Shown here: positions 11,091 to 22,001 of the stretch, one piece after another
Numbering within the stretch: the first letter of the stretch is position 1
Layout: every line of letters begins with the position of its first letter
NCBI GenBank assembly: GCA_028564705.1
Contig: JAPXFQ010001350.1
Location: 62,001 to 126,000 of the forward strand
Length of the DNA: 64,000 nucleotides
DNA from: Apricaphanius iberus
Taxonomy: Eukaryota; Chordata; Actinopteri; Cyprinodontiformes; Aphaniidae
Reading direction: 5' to 3'
Program-made: the position numbers and the translations under genes
Notes under the pieces: model-generated
Databases searched by the model: none
What the model was told of the DNA's origin: nothing
Seen by the model: the letters and a program-made list of their open reading frames with translations, nothing else

Positions 11091-11552
11091 AATAGTGAAG
11101 TAACTAAACCAAAACTGTGTTTAACAACAACAACTTTATTAAAAAGCTTTCAGCAGCAGTGTTGCATGTTTTGCTTTGCATCTTATGTCCAGTTGAAAAC
11201 AAAAAGAAAAGTATATATGTCGCAACAACAACTGCCCCCAAATATAGGGTAGACAAATCCCCTTGGTCAGGGGCGCAGCTAAGAATTTTCGGCCCCATGA
11301 CAAGAATCTTGGCAGGGCCCCCAACAAAGCTGAGATTTTTTTCATATTAATTTATATAAAATCGTACACTTTATGGTATTTTTACTATCATTCTCATATA
11401 TTTAAGTCGCCAAACTTTATCTGAATCATATATAACTGCTTCTGTACTGCTAGACCACCTTAAATTAATTATTTTGTGCTTGCACTAGCAATGTAAGTGG
11501 ATTACAAATGATTTAATCTTATTTTTGCAAATTGTTTGAAAAGTTGTGTTGG

Positions 11553-12070
11553 ACAGATGGTAAAACACAATCAGGATAATAAAATCAGATCAGTCCTTGA
11601 TTTAGTAGATTATAAGTCTTTGATTGAAGATAAGGGTTTGATTTAAATTTTTGGATCTTTACGTAGCATTTGATTCTGTTGAACATAAATGTATTATAAA
11701 AACGTCAGAATATTTTGGATTCTGTACAGAGTTTATTAAAGCGATACATATAATGTATGAGGATATAAATAGCTCAGTTTCTCTCCCCCAAGGAACACCT
11801 AAAGGATTCATCATCAATCGTGGAATCCGGCAGGGCTGTCCCTTTTCTCCCTAATTATTTATTTTAGCTGCTGAGTTATTAGCTATATCTCTAAAAAAAA
11901 ACTGTCCAGATCCCTCTGGTAATAATAACAAAATTTGAATATTTTCTAACGCATTAGGATTCTATTTACATTAAAAAAATATGAGCTAACGTCAATACAT
12001 GATATGGAGCAAACTGACTTATATGGGATTCCAGTTAAAATGAAGTAAAATCTTTGGGAATGATTATAAC
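11553..12070 (+). pseudogene. L1/Tx1-type RT fragment
   Basis: Plus-strand RT palm/fingers fragment with stops. Visible blocks in order: 'NKIRSVLDLVDYKSLIED', 'LDLYVAFDSVEHK', 'INRGIRQGCPFSP', 'LFILAAELLAIS' and 'SIHDMEQTDLYGIPVK'. These match the L1/Tx1 RT from the A box through the B box. The YxDD box is absent, apparently deleted. It ends abruptly at a hAT-like terminus at about 12072. Confidence 0.8.
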
Positions 12071-12071
12071 C

Positions 12072-12174
12072 AGTGCTCTCAAGTCTCACAAAATGAGCGT
12101 GAGACACACACATTTCACCGACTTCCCACGCTCACACGCCACACATGCCCTTTATCACGCTGATAAATGATTAA
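12072..12174 (+). mobile_element. hAT-like transposon end fragment
   Basis: Starts CAGTGCTCTCAAGTCTCAC followed by GAGCGTGAGACACAC. The CAGTG start is typical of hAT termini. It is interrupted at the TTAA at 12171-12174 by the piggyBac-like element. I did not find its other end. Confidence 0.45.
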
Positions 12175-12905
12175 CCCTCTTGGCGCCACGGTCAAGTTTT
12201 CCCGGCAAGATGCGGCACTGAATAAAACGGCCGATTGTGTCAAATAGGTTGCCATATTTCATTCAAACTCCACTCCACTGGTCGGTAGACATGTCATATG
12301 TCATCACTGAGTAAAAAAAAAATCCTTCTATACAAAATGTTTGCGCTTGAGCGCATTGAATCAATTCCTGCATAGCGGATCTAGTGTGCGTCTGAGCTAA
12401 CTTTAGTCAGAGCGTTAGTGTAAACATCAGCGAGTACTTACATTATATTATTGGGTAATGGCATCAGCAAAGTTCACCCGCAATGAGGTGTTGGATTTTC
12501 TCTTTGCTGACCCTCATTCTGAAGGGGAATATCTGCCTTCAGAACATGACGGTGATTCATTTAGTGATCGCGCTTCAGATGCGCCCCCAGCTTGCAGCTG
12601 GACAAAGGCAGAGTTTAGCCTCAGCACAAACTCCTTTGCCCTATGTAGATGGTGGGGACAATGTTTCACGTGGTCGGGGTGTTCATCTGAAAGTCAGCAG
12701 GCTTGTTTGTGGTGTGGGAAACGAGGTTGGAAATTACAGACAAGGTTGTAGCGTTTGACAGTAGTGGACAGTTAGGGGAGGCAGAGGCACGTCTGTGCGA
12801 GGCAGATCTGGCCGCGCTACTCGCAGCAGGAACAGAGGCGGTGGGAGCAGAGGTGGAGGGAGCAGAGGCGGTGTTGAGCTGGGGCGGGGGCCCATGCACA
12901 GCTTT
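12171..12905 (+). mobile_element. piggyBac-like element, 5' end and transposase N-terminus
   Basis: A TTAA at 12171-12174 is followed directly by CCCTCTTGGCGCCA, the form of a piggyBac target site plus terminus. About 280 bp downstream an ATG (12458) opens a frame that looks like a piggyBac transposase N-terminus. No matching GGG-TTAA 3' end was found, and similarity stops near 12905, so the element is truncated or internally deleted. Confidence 0.6.
12458..12895 (+). pseudogene. piggyBac transposase N-terminal fragment
   Basis: The frame starts 'TRNEVLDFLFADPHSEGEYL' and then has an acidic, Ser/Asp-rich stretch ('SEHDGDSFSDR'), as in piggyBac transposase N-termini. A frameshift near 12590 leads into another frame, which ends in an Arg/Gly-rich tract (about 12795-12880). 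The DDD catalytic domain is absent. The assignment rests on the N-terminal style plus the TTAA end. Confidence 0.5.
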
Positions 12906-14050
12906 TTTTGTGATTTACATGCAGGCCTATATATATCATATAAATAATATATAGGGTCCCCATAAATGGAAAAAGAGTTCCTAATGTATGTAGTAAATGG
13001 AAAATCGCTAGCCTACCGCTACCTGCATTCGTTTTGTTTCTGCCATTTATTAGTAATGATTTACACAGTTTGTTTACTACTTCAGTATTGTGCTGCATTC
13101 AGTATTGTGCAATATAGCATACAGAAGGTGAAGGACCTTCTGGGGAGAAAGTGCTGCATTTTATAATCCAAACATGTGACTTTTCATGACAATTCTATAA
13201 TCTTTACTTTAGTCACTTTAATGCAGCGGTAACTCACTACGAAACGTGCTGAAACCAAATAGTGAACCAAAACGCATAAACAACCATAATACGGGGTTTT
13301 ATACTCTTTGCATCTCGACATAGGTGCTGCTGGCTATCAGCAAGACCAAGCCGACAGCCAAAACAGATGAGGGAATCTCGGTCGAGCGCTTCTGAACAAG
13401 TTTACAAGTACAGTCAAAAGAACAAAACATCAAACTGACAGCGTGTCAGTTGGTAAACCATCAAACAATTTTCCTGGCACTGTATCGCATCATCATGCCC
13501 AAATAACCCAGGAGCAAGCATTTCTTACTGACCAATCCAGTAGCAATGTGGCTAGTTCAGCATCCATACATCCTCCTGTATCTCACAGCGGCTGACCCAC
13601 AAAACTGAAAAGTTGTATCACTGGGTTTTAGAAGCTAATCCGACTTTGACCTAAATTGAGCAACATCTTGACAGAAAAGATCTTCCACGGCAGTGAAAGG
13701 AAGGAATTGTTCACGTAGGCGAAGTGTGCTGTACACATTTCGCATGTGCCGCTGCCAGTGTCAGAGGATACCATTCAGTAAGGGAGAGGGGTGAAATGAT
13801 ATACATAATTTTAGGATTTTTTTATATCAAATCCCAACCCTATATAATTTGCTTATTTTAACAGATCAAATTAAATATTTAATTTTCAAAACTTACACAA
13901 GACAATACATATTGATAGCCCTCAAAGGGCCCTCTGTCTGTGCCGGGCCCTTAGAATCATCCTAACCTTGCCCCCCCTAATGATGCCCATGCCCTTAGTA
14001 ACAGGGACACCTGTTAACACTACTGTCGCGGTATATGCCTAGTAGTGCGG
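12906..14050. other. No recognised gene; diffuse repeat remnants
   Basis: AT-rich. Around 13590-13790 a broken frame ('KLYHWVLEANPTL', then 'GEVCCTHFAC') faintly recalls DNA-transposase zinc/BED-type regions but is too decayed to name. 13920-13995 is GC-rich ('GTGCCGGGCCCTTAGAATCAT') and partly inverted relative to 11270-11330 ('CTAAGAATTTTCGGCCCC'), so the two may be ends of one old element. Confidence 0.35.
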
Positions 14051-14064
14051 TTGTCTTGAATCGC

Positions 14065-14266
14065 TTAAACAAGCTGTCCAAGGACGTTGTTGAGCCCAGC
14101 AAAGTGTTCAAAATATTGCTCTATTTTACGGAACAACTGAGCTTCCTGCTGGCTCTGCTCGTGCATGTTGTCTGACATTCTTGTTTCAGATTCGCAGAGT
14201 TCCGCCAAAACCATCTGCATGCGTGTGCCCTGCTGTGAGGTTCTCCGGTGACCTGCAAGACAAAAC
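14065..14266 (-). other. Possible terminal coding exon, DNA-transposon accessory (Myb/MADF-like) type
   Basis: Read on the minus strand, a pyrimidine-rich tract ending TTTTGTCTTGCAG (AG at about 14255-14254) precedes an open frame ending at a stop near 14064. It encodes 'RMQMVLAELCESETRMSDNM' and then a Gln/Glu-rich helix ('SQQEAQLFRKIEQYF'). The acceptor-like site and the helical Q/E-rich tail fit the last exon of a Harbinger-type Myb protein or a MADF protein, but no DNA-binding domain is visible nearby. It could also be chance. Confidence 0.3.
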
Positions 14267-14449
14267 GAAAAGGTATGTTTTTCTTCCAACATAGCAAAAA
14301 GGTGTTCGATACTTCCACTACGTAGCACATTCATAATAAAACATTAGTGAGTTTTCCATTAGGCGTCATTTTTAAAGAAGCAGCCATAAGTATGGAGCTG
14401 TTGTGATTTGTAAAGATTTAATAGTGTAGTAGGTCTATATTTTTTTCAG

Positions 14450-14450
<1 letters not shown>

Positions 14451-14530
<80 letters not shown>
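14451..14530. repeat. (ATCT)n microsatellite
   Basis: Twenty perfect tetranucleotide units, 80 bp, with no interruption. Such purity suggests high length polymorphism. Confidence 0.97.
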
Positions 14531-14916
14531 GTTTCTCTACATCAGGGTAGCAGGAATCTTGAAGTTAATTTTCCTTTCAAGACTTTTTCAAAACATTCCC
14601 AATTTCTCATAAATACTTCACCGCCGCTTCAAGCTGTAAGCATCAGTGATACTTTTGACTTCGTATGTGACAAAGACTATAGACCACTTCCACCAGCCCA
14701 TTCTGGTGCTGTCATAGGCAATGCACGAATGTACACACAATAACAAAAGTTATGTACCTATACATTTTTTTTAAATGAAAATAACTAAATTCACACATGT
14801 TTACAATGTTTTGGGACTCAAACTGTTGGACGGCTAATTCGGAAAATAATATTTTCAAAATCTAACACTTTATGATACTGTGTTAAGACTTTGTTTTTTT
14901 TGTTTTTTGTTTTTTT

Positions 14917-15145
14917 TTTGGATTACTGTGGGTTCAATTTCCTGACGTCATGGACATTAAACTGAGACAAGAAGGTAGAAAGGAAGAAGGTGAAGAAAAG
15001 AAACCGGACCAGCAGAGGCGCGAACCGACGACAAGACAGGGAGGCAAACAAAGAACACAAGAAAACATCCCAGTCCTCCACTTCTGCCGGACAGCAGATA
15101 AACAGTAATAAAAAACAAAAACAACAAACTGTACAGAACCAAACC
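14917..15145 (-). repeat. Interspersed repeat, copy 1 (pair with 59820-60055)
   Basis: Shares an extended similar sequence with 59820-60055, including 'ATTACTGTGGGTT', 'GGAGGCAAACAAAGAACA' (variant in copy 2) and 'AACATCCCAGTCCTCC'. Both copies read as a hydrophobic frame on the minus strand ending in Asn-Pro-Gln, but composition alone explains that. Copy 1 runs on into the GC-rich block at 15.3-16.3 kb; copy 2 does not. It may be an untranslated part of a LINE. Confidence 0.65.
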
Positions 15146-15329
15146 AATAGTTCGGATCTAGTAGAATAAACTAAGAATTAGACATTCACTACACACAAGC
15201 ATTGATTAATGAACATAATACAAATGTTTCTGGTAAGCTCCTGTGAACAACTAACTAATGATGAAAACCTCAGCTTAAGATATGTCCATCCTCACCAATG
15301 TCCCCACACCTATGTGTGTGCGAGCATGC

Positions 15330-16345
15330 AGGTCTGAATAAGGTTTCACCATGCAAGTGATTGATAGCTGGTGTAAGGAACCGTCAATCCGTCCTACAGG
15401 AATCGACACAGACATGGAGGAGGCAAGAGATGTATGCATCCAGGGTCCCACAGAGTACAGAGGCCACAGGCGGATCAGCGCAGGGTCGATCACCCGCCAA
15501 GAGAGGAACAGATGGAAGCCCCAGGGGAACACCCACCAGCCGCAATGCTGGGGCCCGAGAGATCGCAGTGACGAGCCCATGGGCTCCGCCGGTAACCGGC
15601 TACGCCAGGGCGGGCCCGGATCAGGAACCGGAGGCCACGGGGACCAGGGCCCCCCGCCCCCCAGCGGGGCCCCAACCAGGGACCAGCCGACAAGGGCCCC
15701 CCGCCGCCGCCGCAGGCAAGGGGGATCCGCAGCCAACCGATGGACAACACACGCCGCCACCACCCCGGACCAATACCCACCACCAACAACCCGGCCCGCC
15801 CCCACACAACCACACGCCAGGGAGCCACAGCAAGAGCCACAGCGGATGTACGCCCTCCCCAGGCCGCGCCCAGCCGGCACCTGGACATCCAGATCTTCCA
15901 GCACCCGGGTCCAGATCCCGCCTCACGTAGGGCGCCAAGATCAGGGGCCCAGCCAATGCCGGACAGCCCCCGACCAGGCAGCAGAAAGTCGCGAAGTCTG
16001 GAACCGGCAGGAGGCCTGGGCGCCAGGCACGGTCCCCACCGATCCACCGGACGGCACCAACCTGTTCTACAACCCCGGCACTCCCAGAAGAGGTGCCCCA
16101 GTCAATCCGATGAGGACGTCGGCCCGAAACAGCGGCCGCCCGACACACCGGACCACCCAGGACCCGCCCGACATGCACCAGGACCGAGCCGGGCCGCAAC
16201 CGGGACCCCTGGCCCCAGGCATCGAGAGCCATCATCAACCAGCGGGCAGGAGCAACCATCACCGACGGGGAGTGACGGGGAGGGAAGAAGATGCATCAGG
16301 CCAGAGAGCAGCCAAACAGCCAACCTGACAGGTAGACATAGACAG
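15330..16345 (+). repeat. GC-rich block with long opposing open frames
   Basis: About 1 kb of very GC-rich, CpG-containing sequence inside AT-rich DNA. It holds open frames of 325 and 224 codons on the plus strand and 209 and 213 codons on the minus strand. All are low-complexity Arg/Pro/Gly/Gln/Thr protein with no fold that I recognise, and frames open on both strands are expected from GC richness. Probably a non-coding portion of an interspersed repeat (possibly a LINE untranslated region) or a CpG-island-like block. Confidence 0.5.
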
Positions 16346-16699
16346 ACAGAGACACTCATACGTACCCTCCCTCTCATGCGTACACATTCTTACAAATACA
16401 GGAGTTTTTTGTAAAATAATTAATTAATTAATAAACAACTGAGATGTGTTTGCCAGCATGGTTTTTGTTTGTTTTCTGGCCAACTCACACACCCCTCAGG
16501 TGCGGTTGTACATAGTCTGACGTTCTAAAATAAGTTCCAGCTGCTCTCTCAACTTCATTTAAACAATGGAATGCTAAGCTAGCTAGCTCACATAGCATGC
16601 TAACTCGACACTGTTTTTTCCATGATTATATACAAACAAAGACATCTCGCTAGGCCTTGACATCCACAGAACCTCATCACTAGTGCTTATTAAAACGTT

Positions 16700-17226
16700 T
16701 ACAGAAAACTTCAGCAGAGAGGGGCGGAGCTATCCACAGACCACTACCTGGTGGTGAGTCGGCTCCGGTGGTGGGGGAAGACGCCGGACATACCTGGTTG
16801 TGAGGGTCTGCTGGGAACGTCTGGCAGAGTCTCTTGTCAGAAGGAGTTTCAACTCTCACCTCCGGCAGAACTTTGAACACATCCCGGGGGAGGAAGGGGA
16901 CATAGAGTCTGAGTGGGCCATGTTCCGTGCCTCCATTGTCGATGGGGCTGACCGTAGCTGTGGCTGCAAGGTGGTCTTTGCCTGTCGCGGCGGCAACCCT
17001 CGAACCTGCTGGTGGACACTGGCGGTGAAGGATGCTGTCAAACTAAAGAAGGAGTCCTATCGGGCCTTTCTGGCCTGTTGGACCCTGGAAGCATCTGATA
17101 GGTACCGACAGGCCAAGCGGAATGTGGCTCGGATGGTCACTGAGTCAAAAACCCGGGCGTGGGAGGAGTTTGGAGAGACGATGGAGAACGACTTCGGTAT
17201 GGCTTTGAAGCGGTTGTGGTCCACTA
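16700..17226 (+). pseudogene. RTE-clade (Rex3-like) LINE fragment
   Basis: Encodes the linker between endonuclease and RT of a common fish RTE-type LINE: 'VRVCWERLAESLVRRSFNSH', 'IESEWAMFRASIVDGADRSC', 'RAWEEFGETMENDFGMALKR' and 'LWST'. It stops exactly after the Trp-Ser-Thr codons. A second, minus-strand copy at 49838-50350 ends at the same codon. The endonuclease and RT proper are absent. The clade name is from memory of the family and should be confirmed. Confidence 0.75.
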
Positions 17227-18000
17227 CCCACACTTACATTGTTGAAAAATATGTTATATGATCAACAAACCAAGAAATGCAACAAAACCCAAATTTTCTA
17301 TATGTTAAATTATTTAAATTTGTATGTACTTTCTAAACTATGAACTAGGTCCAAATAAAAATTTCTGCTTAAACTGGATGTGGAAATAATTGTATCGTTA
17401 ATTTTGGTTTCGTATTAAATCACTTTTACAGGTTTGCTACCATTTAACTCAAATCGTAGCACTATTTCTTGTTGTTTAAAGAGACACTTCTAAATTTGCA
17501 GAAAAAAAAAATGTTCCCATTCATTAGTCTGCCATGTTGCAAATAAAAGTATTTTTAAAATTCTAACTCTAACCTAAAACAGACATTTATTCTATTTTAA
17601 TGTCAGACAGTAAGAAAAAAGATGTTGGGGTGTCTTTTTACACAGTGTATGTAAAAACGCATGTAAAGAATTCTACAGTACATTTCTCAGTTGAATAGCT
17701 TAGCCGACTTGTATCAAAGAAGAACCTAACAATACTCTAATGACAAAAAAAAGACAAAGTCCTTTTTTTAAGCTATGTTCAGAGTCAAATTGGCCAATAC
17801 CTGCCTCGCAAATTTCCCATATTCTATTTCTAAAGCAAACTATCTTGACAGTCCAATGGAGTTGGATGTCATGCACGATCTCCCCTCACCTGCTAAATAG
17901 TACAGTGTGTACATAACCTTCCTGGCACCACTGACAAGTAATCTCATTAAAACTGTCTTCTAGTTGATGAGCAGGCAAAGCAGCTAACCAGAACAACATC
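17227..18000. other. No recognised feature
   Basis: AT-rich DNA with short A runs. No coding frame or repeat structure that I can support. Confidence 0.4.
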
Positions 18001-18008
18001 TATGTTCT

Positions 18009-18863
18009 CATAGACTGCAAAAAAAGAATAGACAGCGCCTCCTCACTCCTCCCCGTTTACCAGAATGACACACTGTCATTGGGGTATTTGTGACAGTGTG
18101 GAGGTCCTGTCAATGTGGCTCCGATAGATCACGTGCCCCGGCTGCTTGGCCACAGGGATTCCCTTTGGCTGACTGGTTAGCGCACATGACTTTCACCTGG
18201 GAGTCGTGGGATCAAATCCTGCCCAGGCCCTCGTTGTGTACCATGCCACATATTCATGGCGGATTCACAGAGTCCTCCTCTCTAGCTCTGGCGAAGCATG
18301 TTTCTAAATAGGGCATAGGGGCGGGATCATCACTGTAGACTCTGCCATAGTGGGGTGTGTATTTTGTTCCTAATCGCGCCCATTCTGCTCCCGTATCTTT
18401 AGCTCTGATGCTAAACTTGGCTAGCTAAGCTAAAAGATAATAGCCCCATGCCTGATCTGCTCTCCTCCGACGGTTCTCCTATTTCTCAAACCTCAAAAGG
18501 TAAGAACTAGTAACTTAAAATACATATTAAAATGTAGTGTTACTATAATTAAAGTCCAACGAAACAGCCTGTCAATCAAAGTCCGGCGCCCTCATTAATT
18601 ATGCAAGATTTAAAAAAATTATCTTACGAAAACCAGCCTGGTGCCCATGTTTTTGACGAGCCCAGCGTTATCTCAGGAATAATATGTAGCCATAGAAAGT
18701 TTTTAAAAAATGGGCACCAGCCATTAAAGTTGTTTTTAACGTGTCTAAAGTCCAATGCTTTTCAGTGGGGGCCTAGAGGCCAAATGGAGGTACTACAGCA
18801 ATGGAGGAGCAATGGCGGCCTCCATGGTATGCGGTCACAAAGCAGAGCAGCCAGCGGCCATTG
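18009..18863 (+). mobile_element. hAT-like non-autonomous element, copy A
   Basis: Starts CATAGACTG and ends GGCCATTG, flanked by near-identical 8-bp duplications TATGTTCT (18001-18008) and TATGTCCT (18864-18871). A related element on the minus strand at 38768-39292 has the same ends and a perfect 8-bp duplication. Eight-bp TSDs and CA...TG ends point to the hAT superfamily. Copy A carries two segments missing from copy B: a SINE-like insertion (18089-18250) and about 165 bp at 18423-18588. It has no transposase; the 92-codon frame at 18601 is shared with copy B but has no known motif. Confidence 0.75.
18089..18250 (+). repeat. tRNA-headed SINE-like insertion in the hAT-like element
   Basis: Holds a tRNA-like promoter arrangement: A-box-like TGGCTGACTGG, then B-box-like GGGATCAAATCC about 40 bp downstream. 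The segment is absent from the sister copy at 38.8-39.3 kb and is bordered by TATT on both sides (18085-18088 and 18251-18254). No true tRNA fold is claimed. Confidence 0.5.
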
Positions 18864-19106
18864 TATGTCCTTCACATAGAAAAATCTGTTTTGGTGAAAC
18901 AGCTGCTCAATTTTCATATCTACCTTACTGGATGATGAGCTATAAGTACTCAGTAGTAAGTATTTATAAACAGTCTAAAGTAAATACTGACTTTTACTGT
19001 TATAAGTGGAGATGTTTGTTTGCCAATTTGTGTGTAAAAGCAATAAAAGAACATTTGTTTTAACATAGACTGTTGTTTCGAATGAAGTTACCAGTTACCA
19101 CTTTAC

Positions 19107-19325
19107 TGGGGCAACTGTGGCTTAGGAGGAAGTGTAGTTTTCTTGCGATTGGTGGATCATAGGTTCATTTCCAGCTTCCTCTTGCCATATGTCGATGTGC
19201 CCCTCAGCAATGTACTTAACCCCAAGTTACCGACTGAGCTCTGTATTGCTGCATGAATGTATGCGCTTTTGTGATTGTGAATGGGTGAATGTGGCTCCAG
19301 TGAAAAGTGCTTTGAGTGTAAGTGT
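19107..19325 (+). repeat. tRNA-derived SINE
   Basis: Starts GGGGCAACTGTGGCTTAGGA (A-box region) with a B-box-like TAGGTTCATTTCC. The body includes 'CAATGTACTTAACCCCAAG' and 'GTGAATGGGTGAATG', and the end is AAGTGCTTTGAGTG. This head and tail arrangement is widespread in fish genomes. No RNA gene is implied. Confidence 0.75.
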
Positions 19326-19480
19326 TGTGACTTTTTCTGTCATGTTGTGAATTTTTCTGTCGTGTTGTGACGTTTTGTTTTGTGTTGTGAATTTTTGTGT
19401 TGTGTTGTGAGTTTTTTTGTGTTTTGTTGTGAGTGTTTCTGTTGTGTTGAGACTTTTTCTCTGTTGTGTTGTTGGGTTTT
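19322..19480 (+). repeat. Degenerate minisatellite, about 17-bp unit
   Basis: Repeats of the form TGTTGTGA(C/A)TTTTTCTG, around eight imperfect units directly after the SINE tail. Probably SINE-tail slippage. Confidence 0.7.
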
Positions 19481-19499
19481 CTGAGTCACCGTACCGAAG

Positions 19500-20305
19500 C
19501 TGATTTTTTTTTTTTTTTTCTGATCTGTTTTGGACTATTTTCCCTGGACTTGGATTGCTGAGAATAAAACAAGGATTGTTCTTTTTTTTTGTTGTTGGAT
19601 GAATTTAACTTTTGGTTGAACTGTAAATAAAATGTGTAAATGGTAATTCTTGTTCTCCATACCTTTTAAGTTCAGTCAATACATTTTTTCTGAGTTTATT
19701 TCATTCAGTGTTTAGGATGACAGGTGTTATAACATGTTTCCAACCATGGTGGGGTTTATGGTTATTCAAGGTAAGTTTTAGGAGAGAGACCTGACTGGCA
19801 CTCTGTATACGTTGAACTGCTAAATCGTAACATAAATGGAGTAAATGGTAAAATTTTATTTACTTTTCAAAACTAGCTGTTTACACTTATTAGTAGGAAA
19901 TGTTGTAAATCTAATACAGTAAACTTGGAGGTGACAATTTTCACCAGACGTCAGAATTTAGCCCAAGGAATTAGAGTAACCAGAACATTGTTTACAGCAA
20001 TTGATGATGCACTTTGTTCAGTATGTGTACAAAATAATACATGCAAGAATGTGTAAACTCTACCCTGTCAGAAATGGGGGTATGGAAGGGGTACATTACT
20101 GTGCCACAAAGTACAAAAAAGGTTTTAAAACAGTTAATGGACAAATATTGGACCTCGAGGGAAACTATCTGTACTGTTTCATTGTCAGAAAGGGACATAC
20201 ATCTTCCTTAGTACTAAAAAGTACATTTTAGTACTATTTGTTGGATAGGGTACAATTTAAATTAGCTTCTTGTTTTATTATGATTTCAGTTTATCATTTT
20301 AGAGC
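19500..20305. other. No recognised gene
   Basis: AT-rich. 20050-20240 contains 'GTGCCACAAAGTACAAAAAA' and 'CAGTTAATGGACAAATATTG', which look like an old interspersed repeat. No coding content recognised. Confidence 0.35.
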
Positions 20306-20859
20306 AACTCAAAATTAAAATAAAGAAGTTATTTCAGGAGTGAAGACAGATGCAGTAAAATACTGTGCTTTTGTTCCTTTTTGGGGAGGCAGGGCACCAC
20401 AGAGGATTTTAGCTTAGGGGCACCAAAATAACATGCAGCGTCCCTGGCTAAGATAAAGCAAATGAACTGCTGCCAGATTTGGAGAATCACTGGCCTGCTT
20501 ACAATTTTTTTTTTTTTCCTGACTTATCAAACTGGGAAATGTGGCAACACACTACATTTCACTTAGGGTTGGAATATTCCTTTATGCTTAAAGTAAAAAA
20601 TTGTTGAAAACATACTAATTAAAAAACAAAACAATTACAATTTAAGAAAAGCAATTGAAGATTTTTTTTTATTTGTGAAACAGCGGGATTTGTATTTAGG
20701 TTGTCATAAGGACTATTTAAGGTTATCCAACTGACTTTCATGTCTAGTGGAAGGAAATTAAGGTTTACATCAAGCACTGGAGGGAAATATACATGGATAG
20801 AGACTAGATACCTAAGGCCAAAATAGACGCATATTTATTTCAGTACATGATTTATTAAA
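20306..20859 (+). repeat. 554-bp direct repeat, left copy
   Basis: Identical, base for base as far as I can compare, to 22886-23439. The two copies flank the ERV fragment at 20860-22885. The content is AT-rich unique-looking sequence with no coding motif. Confidence 0.95.
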
Positions 20860-21749
20860 CGCTGCAGCCAATATCTCCCGGGAGATCAGCTGTCTAAAAT
20901 TTGCTTATAAGTGTTAAAAAGGAAAAAGAACCCTGAGCAGATACGAGACCCAAAATTGGACTTAGAGACAGCTGTAAAGAGAAAAAGAAGAGACAAAGAA
21001 GAGATAAAAGAGACAATATAAGAAAAACAGAGTAAATGAAAATAGAGGTAAAAGAAACTGTGCCTTAGTTTTAAGAAAGAACAAAAAAAATAGTATAAAT
21101 GAGAAAATAATAAATAAATAAAAAGTTCTGCTTTAAGAACTTTTGGAAAAAAAAAAAGGAAAAAACCCTTAGAGTAACACAAAAAAAACCTCTTGAGAAG
21201 TATTTGTGAAAAAGAATACTCTGTGTGAAACTGTGTTAAAGAAAATAGCGCTAAGAGTTAAGAGTTAAAGAGTAAAGAGTTAAATTGAAGCTTCATAAAG
21301 AGAAAATAGCAGTAGTGTGCTATTGTGTGAGTTAAGAATTAAGACAGTCGACTGTAAAAAGGTAAAAAGAGTAGTAATGATAATAATCAATGATAATAAT
21401 TACTACTATAAAGTGCACATATTATAAAAAAATAAAAAATAAATTAATTTGGATTGGATTTAAAACCCTGCAGGTTTAAAAATTTAGGACATTAAAGTAC
21501 AACAATCAAACAAATAAAAAACAACAGACCAAACTGGGAGAATAGGGAAAGTTTATTTCAAAGTAAATAGACACGGACATTGACGTGACCGTTGACAAAT
21601 GCATGGTTTGACAGATCTGCTATAATAATGATTTTGTGTGTATAACTGCCGCTGCACACTGCTTGCAAAAGAAATGTTCTGAATGACATTGCATGCTGTT
21701 GATTCAATTGCTTTTAAATTGCATATAAATCAATAACAAGTTTTGTGCT

Positions 21750-22001
21750 GTGTGCCGATTGCTATGTTCACTGTTATATTTTACACTTTTAGTTCAATTT
21801 CGATGTGTTGAGGTTGCTTTGAATATTCTTGCTGAAGGAGGCTACTTAGAATACGTTGTTGTGCTGAAGAAGATTGATAATGTTGTAATTAGCGCTGTGC
21901 TAAGAATTCAGAGTGGATTATACTTTACGAGTTGTACAAACTGTGAAGCTGGTTGTCTTTTTCCTCTCTCTGTGCTCGGAATTCTTGGCGAGAAGCTTTA
22001 A
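21750..22001 (+). CDS. Small ORF in ERV leader, copy 1
   Basis: 83 codons. The core after 'VQFRCVEVALNILAEGGYL' is shared with the 85-codon frame at 27230-27487. The two copies differ inside the core mainly by two 3-bp indels that keep the frame, while sequence just upstream has diverged much more. A pyrimidine-rich stretch ending TTTTAG precedes the core and could be a splice acceptor, making the core an exon. Cys-rich 'TSCTNCEAGC' near the end. No known domain recognised, and translation is unproven. Confidence 0.4.
   Translation: MCRLLCSLLYFTLLVQFRCVEVALNILAEGGYLEYVVVLKKIDNVVISAVLRIQSGLYFTSCTNCEAGCLFPLSVLGILGEKL

Noticed and set aside
14451..14530. Possible CRISPR-like array
   Set aside because: A pure tetranucleotide microsatellite without spacers, in a eukaryotic genome.
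15351..16328. 325-codon open frame in the GC-rich block
   Set aside because: Low-complexity Arg/Pro/Gly protein with equally long frames on the opposite strand; GC richness removes stops by chance.
18153..18232. Possible tRNA gene
   Set aside because: A- and B-box-like motifs are present but there is no clean cloverleaf, and the segment is an insertion within a MITE. A SINE head is the better reading.
20886..21182. 98-codon minus-strand hydrophobic frame
   Set aside because: Antisense to the purine-rich ERV leader; Phe/Leu richness comes from composition.
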